Positions 58,509 to 64,000 of a stretch of DNA of 64,000 bases are shown piece after piece (the first letter of the stretch is position 1; the number at the start of each line of letters is the position of its first letter). Both the position numbers and the translations under genes were made by a program. The notes beneath the pieces were generated by a model that had not been told where the DNA came from, did not search any database, and saw only the letters and a program-made list of their open reading frames with translations. The DNA is from Theristus sp. LFF4_11. Taxonomy: Eukaryota; Nematoda; Chromadorea; Monhysterida; Xyalidae. Location: the NCBI GenBank assembly GCA_030248135.1, contig JASANC010001351.1, positions 1 to 64,000 of the forward strand, read 5' to 3'.

Positions 58509-58966
58509 CCGTATTACCCCCATTAAACCCCCCCCCCACCATTAATCCCCCCCCCCCCACCAATAAACCCCCACCCCACCCCCCGACCAGTTTCCGAATA
58601 ATCCCCCCCACAAATAATCCCCCATGGGGCATTATTGGAGACCTGTTTGAAACACATACCCAGCGAATTCAGTGGCTGGTTGCAGTGAAAATGATGAAAT
58701 TGTGCTACCAAAGACCCCAAATGGGTGAGTTAATTTATTTAAGTAATTTCATTACAAAAGGCTGTTATAAAAGGAAATTTCTATGTAGAGTAGAAGTTTC
58801 TACGACTTTCTTGCCTGCCATGCAATGTATTTTTGCCATTTTTCAACAAACCCCCACCCCTAGAATTTTTTTGTAAATAAACCCCCCCCCCCCCACCAAT
58901 AAACCCCCACCCCTAAAAGTCGCTGACGTATTAATCCCCCATGGGGGTTTATTGGGGGTAATACGG
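58509..58966 (-). mobile_element. MITE family B, copy 3
   Basis: 458 bp in reverse orientation, with ends ccgtattacccccattaaac and gggggtaatacgg, flanked by TA. It has C runs on the plus strand and the shared core (ccaaagaccccaaatgggtg, aaaaggctgttataaaagg). It ends 15 bases before the exon at 58982, so it lies against a splice acceptor. Confidence 0.92.
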
Positions 58967-58981
58967 TATGTAGTTCTGCAG

Positions 58982-61556
58982 GCGTCTCGTGGCGTGCGTG
59001 CGAGCGACGTCGGCTTCGCGTCGTGTCGTGCGCACAGACGCTGCGCCGTTGACACGCTGCCGTCGGCGGTGCTGGCCGCGCTGCGCATCGTGCCGTCGCG
59101 GCAGACGTTCAACGACTCGCTCGATCAACTCCACCACACCACGACCGTCGTCTTGAAATGTCTCTCGCCGTAAGTGCACCGGAGTTTGGAAAGACGCGCC
59201 AAGCTAGGGTCAATCGTTGAACGTCTGTTTGTGAATCGATGAATGACAAACTGATGATATGTGTGTGTAGTTGTCGGCCGGACTAGCTGTGCGCTGATTG
59301 GTTGTTTGTCGTTTCAGTATTCGGTATAAATAGATAAGCATCGCGGACATCGTGAAACTCGTTGCCCTCATTGTTCTTACACGAAACTAAAACTAAGTTT
59401 TTAGACATTCCGGCATACAAAAATCGTAGTGCATGAATTTAAAAAACAGTCGCTTTTTCATCACACAATTTTGAAATTCACCCTGCAACGGCTTCGCCTG
59501 ACAGCAGGTGTGAAAAATGTAACCATAGCACAAAAAACAACGTGCAAATAAATGCACATAAAACGCGACAGTGCGACAGATGTTGCCGCACTGCTGAAAT
59601 ACCACCAACTGAATAATCTCGTTGCTTCTCCACAAACACAGTTGTCTTCGCATGGGCCTTCGTGCGAGTTCGGCACAAACGTCTGCGAACGTGGACGACG
59701 CCGCACGGAGACAGTCGGCGCTACAGAGGCGGTTCTCGGTGAGTCAACGGTCGAAACGGGCGTCCGGGGGTAACGCGGCGTTTGCGACAACGGACGACGA
59801 GACGCCGTGCGTTCAACGTGCGTTGCAGGTGACTGATTGGTTCGTTTCAATTGTTCTGCAAAAAAATGCTACCTATGGAGTGGGTGGATTCAATCAGTAC
59901 GCTTCTTTGACACAAAGTCTTGACGGTCTCCGCAAATTTCAGGTTCCAACGAGACGCAAGTTCATGGCGTTGTGCGCACAGAAGCGCCACTTCAACAATG
60001 CGCATCTGAATGATGAGCTTAGTTTTCGTGACCGTTTGATCAGGAATCGCCGATCGGCCGACTACGACGGCGCACCTGAGCACGTCATCATGCTTGCTGA
60101 CGCGCTACTGTGAGTTTTCGACTAATACGGTAGTTATTTTTTTATTTAGTTTAAAAACTCGACTCATCGGTCAACCAATCCATTAAATTGTGTTCAACTT
60201 GATCGGCTCGCATATCGTTACCGCCCCAGACCGCGTATCACACTTTCGGAGGGTTATCTGTTGACGTTTATCAAACCAAACAAACGCACAGGAATCGCAA
60301 AAAAGCAACTTTGTTTTGTTTTAGTGCCGGTGTATTGTAAAATCTTGCATGATCTCCTCATATAAACTTGAAAATCAAAAATTTCTGAAAAAGATGAAAT
60401 TTTGTGTGACAACCTCATAAGTTGGAGGAGGTCTTATAAAGCGAAAATTAAGAAGCCTTATAAGCGAGTGGGATTTTGACCAAGTCAAAATTTTGAATTT
60501 TTTGGTTTCCCGCCATGTGACACTACGCCCACTTTTGGGTGGGGGGTCTTATAAGTGGAAGGAACCTTATATGCAAGACTTTACAGTATATACACTTAAT
60601 TGATTCAGCTTTAATCAGTTTAAAAAACACGACTTTAACAACACGCTCAGCAATCTCGCGGTCTACGGCGCCCAATTCATGCAGGGCGTCTGCTCGCGAT
60701 ACGCGCCCAGCGTTGACGCCTGCGTTCGCAAGAACACGCAGTTCAGATTCGCCGGTCACGATCTCGCGTTCGTACAACAGAAATACTGCGGCGACACTGT
60801 TGAGTGCGACTTTATGTATGTTTTGTTGCGTGTATGCGAGAATATATCTGTTCTGCTGGAGACAAATCAGTCATAACATTTTCATCAATACACCAGACAA
60901 TTTCGCGTAACAAAAAATAATGCTTGGTCGACCGAACCGAATGTTTACCAAGCGGCAATCAAACATTGTACAAAATTCGGAAACGTCAAAAAATGAAAAA
61001 AACGTTGAGAAAAAAATAAAAAAACGCTAGAGAAGGAACTAGGTGTATGAACAGCATCATGATAATTGGCGTTTTGTAACTGATTTCCTGGTCCGCCACT
61101 GTCAAAACATATGCCATCAATGAAAAGTGCAGAGCGCGTCAGTGCGCGGCTGACATCGAGTTGCGGCGTCACGAGGCGCTGGCGAACAAACTGAACCAGT
61201 TGCACGACGTGTGCGAGTGTCGCAACGAGCTGCGCACGCACGTCGCCAGCTGCTTCAACAGAACGGCGCTGCAGACGGACTGCGACACTGAACGAGAACA
61301 GGTACGCAATGGCCGAGTAAACATCGTTTTCCCCAACAACAACAACATTCTTCAAATTCTGCAGGAATACATCAAGCAGTCGATGCAGATTACCACGGAG
61401 GCCAGCAAATTCTACCCGGAACGCGAGGATCTCTGTTCGAAAGCGTACGAAACGCCGACAGTAAAACTGTTGATGCGAAAATTTCTTCAAGTGCTTCGAG
61501 GGGAATCGTCCAGGGTTGAACGTGATTTGTTACTGGATCGTCAATTAACTGACTGA
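58982..61556 (+). CDS. Secreted-type cysteine-rich protein, six exons, 5' end missing
   Basis: Exons: 58982-59169, 59642-59828, 59943-60109, 60609-60815, 61133-61301, 61365-61556. All phases agree (2, 0, 2, 2, 0) and total 1110 bases, so at least 369 residues, ending TGA. There are about sixteen cysteines spread through charged helical-looking sequence (FASCRAHRRCAVD, VCSRYAPSVDACVRKN, KYCGDTVECDF, DVCECRNELRTHVASC). The first exon starts in phase 0 after a ctgcag acceptor, so an upstream exon with a start and probably a signal peptide is needed. The style resembles the nested gene at 24611-26168. A shared nematode secreted family is possible but unproven. A MITE A lies in intron 3. Confidence 0.65.
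60335..60586 (-). mobile_element. MITE family A, copy in an intron
   Basis: 252 bp, TA-flanked, with somewhat degenerate ends ttgtaaaatcttgcatgatc and gcaagactttacag. It has the same internal order as 19660-19921. It ends 22 bases before the splice acceptor of the exon at 60609. Confidence 0.85.
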
Positions 61557-63233
61557 CAAAAAAAACGCGCAGCAAAGATTTACTGCAACACTTGATTACA
61601 GTGATCATGTGTGGGTTATTTTGAGTGATGTTTTGACAAACATGCTGTACATGTATTTGCGAATGTTAGTTTCTTTTCGTTGTTCCGACTTTTTGTCGGA
61701 GTTTCACGTCATAACACTTCCGGCATAACTCCGCAAACGTCATAACTTCTCCGAGTGTCATTATTAACATCCGCGAGTGGCGCGGGCGTCGTCAGGATAG
61801 ACAGGTGCAAAAGTGCAAATTCGAAACAACAGTATTGCGATTTTGTATTTTTTTCTCGAACGATCGTTCCATTCCGAAAACTGTTGACGGAGCATGAAAC
61901 GTGATTGAAGAAGCAGTTTTGACAGGCCGGATGGCGGGGGATGATGGCGTGTTAAAAAGATCTGCGACAACATGCACGCATAGGGTTTACCGTATATCAA
62001 GAGGGGGGGGGGGTGGGTTTTAAAAATTGGGGGGGTAAAAATGGGAGAAAGCTAAAGTTTTATGGGAGAAATGGTGAGGGTGGTGGGGAGGGGGGGGTGG
62101 GGTGGTAATAAACATTCGCAATGAAAATGTCAAAAGTTGCAGTTAATTAATGGTGTGCTCTTACGGAATTACCGATTCACAGATTCCCATGGATTTGCAC
62201 TCAAACATGATTCAAACACAATTAAATATTTAGTGTGATTCAGTGTCTTTAGCGATGTTTACAAAATGTCATTTTGCGTTGTGCGTGCGCGGGAAATTTT
62301 GCCGCTAGCTTCAGTCGGTTTTCTTGCGTGCCAAAGTGATAATACGAAAAGGCTGTTTAAAAAAAGCTGAAAAAAGTTAAATCATCCAGCGCTGTTTCAA
62401 ATAAACGCCAAAGAGAAAACAAATGTACTGAATAACAACGCTCCGGATTCCACGGTTTTTTTCGCATTCGTTTGACCCTGCAGCACAAGCTTGAGCATTT
62501 TGTTAAAAAACTGCAGTATGTTTGTTTAAACCTGTCACTTTTGTAACAAAATGCAGCGTTCGTAACGCAGGAAAGAACGGCGATCGGAGTTGCAGGAAAA
62601 CACACTCAGCCACGCATGCGGCGTTTGATACGTGCTCTGCATTCTGCAGAAAAGTGACAGGTTTAACCGAGCATACTATAACCGGCCGAAGCCGTAACCG
62701 ACTGTTTTTTTTTCAAGTTTCTTTATTTGGTCGTTATATAATAATAAGAAGACTACTATTAGAGTTTTCAACCCTGACCTGACTCATCACCAAAAAAGTT
62801 TTTGTCCATGTAACGGTTTGATGGTTTGTTCAGTATTTTATCAGTGATGGAGATATTTTTCATAAACATTAGTTTTGACCAGAGACTGCTGTTCGCAGCA
62901 AATCAGCCGTGGCAGGCGTTCAGCGAAGTGAAACAAAAATTTTGTTCATTATTCATGAAAAACATACGCTTATTCACGTGGATTTTAAACAATTACAGAT
63001 GCTTCAGTGCCCAATATTTTTGTTGGCTACACAAAAAGAACCGATGAAAGAACTATTACACATGAATGGACCTTAGATTTTTTGATGGAATATTTTGTTT
63101 TTTAATCCAAACTGGTTTCGAAGCTTTTAGGTCGTTCTTTCTGGAGAAGAATCATCAGGCGCGAATAATCTGACACTGAACTTTAATGATAGCTGAATAA
63201 AACGTTTTAGTGAAATCTAAAAAAGTACGTATA
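61557..63233. other. Spacer with a G-rich tract, no supported gene
   Basis: Apart from the G-rich tract at 61995-62110, only short frames are present. No repeat family of this window was recognised. Confidence 0.4.
61995..62110 (+). repeat. G-rich tract
   Basis: Runs of 7 to 11 G separated by short A/T spacers (gagggggggggggtgggttt, ttgggggggtaaaaatgggaga, ggggaggggggggtggggtgg). It follows a ttaccgtatatc word, so it may be a decayed relative of MITE B. It is potentially quadruplex-forming. Confidence 0.65.
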
Positions 63234-63495
63234 CCGTAAAGTCTTGCATATAAGGTTCCTCCCACTTATAAGACCCCCACCCAGAAGTGGGCGGAGTGTC
63301 ACACGGCGGGAAACCAAAAAATTCAAATTTTTGACTTGGTCACAATCCTACCCCGTTTATAAGGCGCGAAATTCCTAATGTTCGCTTTATAAGACCTCCT
63401 CCCACTTATAAGGTTGTCACACGAAATTCCACTTTTTTCAGAAATTTTTGATTTTCAAATTTATATAAGGAGACCTTATATGCAAGACTTTACGG
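63234..63495 (+). mobile_element. MITE family A, full-length copy
   Basis: 262 bp with perfect outer ends ccgtaaagtcttgcatataa and gcaagactttacgg and TA on both sides. This is the best-preserved copy of the family in the window. Confidence 0.93.
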
Positions 63496-63653
63496 TAGTC
63501 AGTGTACCATTGTTCTTTCAGTGCCGTTTTCATCAGTAGTCGGTTTGGCTAGCCAGCAGTTATCAGATATTTTGGCATACCACTGAAAACGAGCGAATCA
63601 CCCGAATTTCGACACCAGACTGCCACCATTTATTGAATCTAGAGAAACCGAAA

Positions 63654-63774
63654 ATGATTGCCCACGGTGCGCTGACGCTGCTGACGCTGCTATGCGCCGT
63701 TTTCATCTGCGAGTCACTGCGAATGGCACCACGTGATCACCATGATTTGGCGTTGGCTGCACTCGCCAAGCAAT
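63654..63774 (+). CDS. First exon of a secreted protein, runs off the window
   Basis: ATG at 63654 opens a typical signal peptide (MIAHGALTLLTLLCAVFICE), followed by SLRMAPRDHHDLALAALAKQ. The exon ends in phase 1 at a GTACAAG donor. A palindromic MITE fills the following intron, and the rest of the gene should lie beyond 64000. An in-frame ATG also exists at 63633 but would put extra residues before the signal peptide. The family cannot be judged from this exon. Confidence 0.6.
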
Positions 63775-63777
63775 GTA

Positions 63778-63926
63778 CAAGTCTAAATTATAGGGAATCA
63801 GCTGGTTGGTGGTGGTCACGTGATGCATACTTTCTGTGCAAACCAAACTCCGCCCTCACAGCAATGTTTGCACAGGATGCATCATGCACGTGGTCACCAA
63901 CATATCAGCTGAGTCCCCATAATTGC
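63778..63926 (+). repeat. Palindromic MITE P, copy at the right edge
   Basis: Arms gggaatcagctggttggtgg and ggtcaccaacatatcagctg, inner arms gatgcatactttctgtgc and gcacaggatgcatcatgca, centre aaactccgccctcacagcaa. The outer gagttcgact ends are decayed. It begins three bases after the splice donor of the exon ending at 63774. Confidence 0.75.
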
Positions 63927-64000
63927 TGACGGCATTGCAAAAGCGTAATCGGAAGACACGCGTGCGACAGTGGTGGTGGTGTACCACGTGGGTGCATCCC

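Overview
This is eukaryotic, repeat-rich nuclear DNA, most probably from a nematode. The strongest clue is a degenerate interstitial array of GCCTAA units (reverse complement TTAGGC, the nematode telomere unit) at about 19974-20081. Supporting clues are compact GT-AG genes with short exons and several small secreted, cysteine- or tyrosine-rich proteins. I cannot name the species. All exon models below were built by hand from reading frame, splice-site consensus and agreement of intron phase.

Genes. On the minus strand three genes lie head to tail: a 28-exon SLC12 cation-chloride cotransporter of the N(K)CC clade (50315-34374), a small unrecognised multi-pass membrane protein (32936-32257) and the peroxisomal AAA+ ATPase PEX6 (about 31631-20892). 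A complete five-exon gene for a secreted cysteine-rich protein lies on the opposite strand inside one PEX6 intron (24611-26168). Further left are a four-exon gene for a secreted tyrosine-rich protein (18818-10735, minus), the last exon of a single-pass membrane protein (8593-8776, plus) and an orphan first exon of a flavin-dependent monooxygenase-like protein (1930-1838, minus). At the right end are a second secreted cysteine-rich gene (58982-61556, plus, 5' exon missing) and a signal-peptide exon that opens another secreted-protein gene (from 63654, plus).

The rest is dominated by mobile and tandem repeats. These include two arrays of a ~149 bp satellite, each joined to the same long-inverted-repeat element; two elements with 8 bp target duplications (hAT-like); two mariner-type deletion derivatives, one keeping a transposase helix-turn-helix fragment; several MITE families, two of them with CCGTA ends and TA duplications; a palindromic MITE found repeatedly in introns of the genes above; a tRNA-derived SINE family; a CRE-containing MITE; a 1.3 kb hexanucleotide array ending 12 bp from a splice donor; and G-rich and pyrimidine-rich tracts. 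Nested insertions give a partial relative chronology.

The 8 kb from 50.3 to 58.3 kb, and 61.6-63.2 kb, hold repeats but no gene I can support. I saw no operon of interacting genes, no CRISPR array and no functional tRNA or rRNA gene. The SLC12 and PEX6 genes are ordinary housekeeping genes. The unfamiliar content is the secreted proteins and the repeat families.
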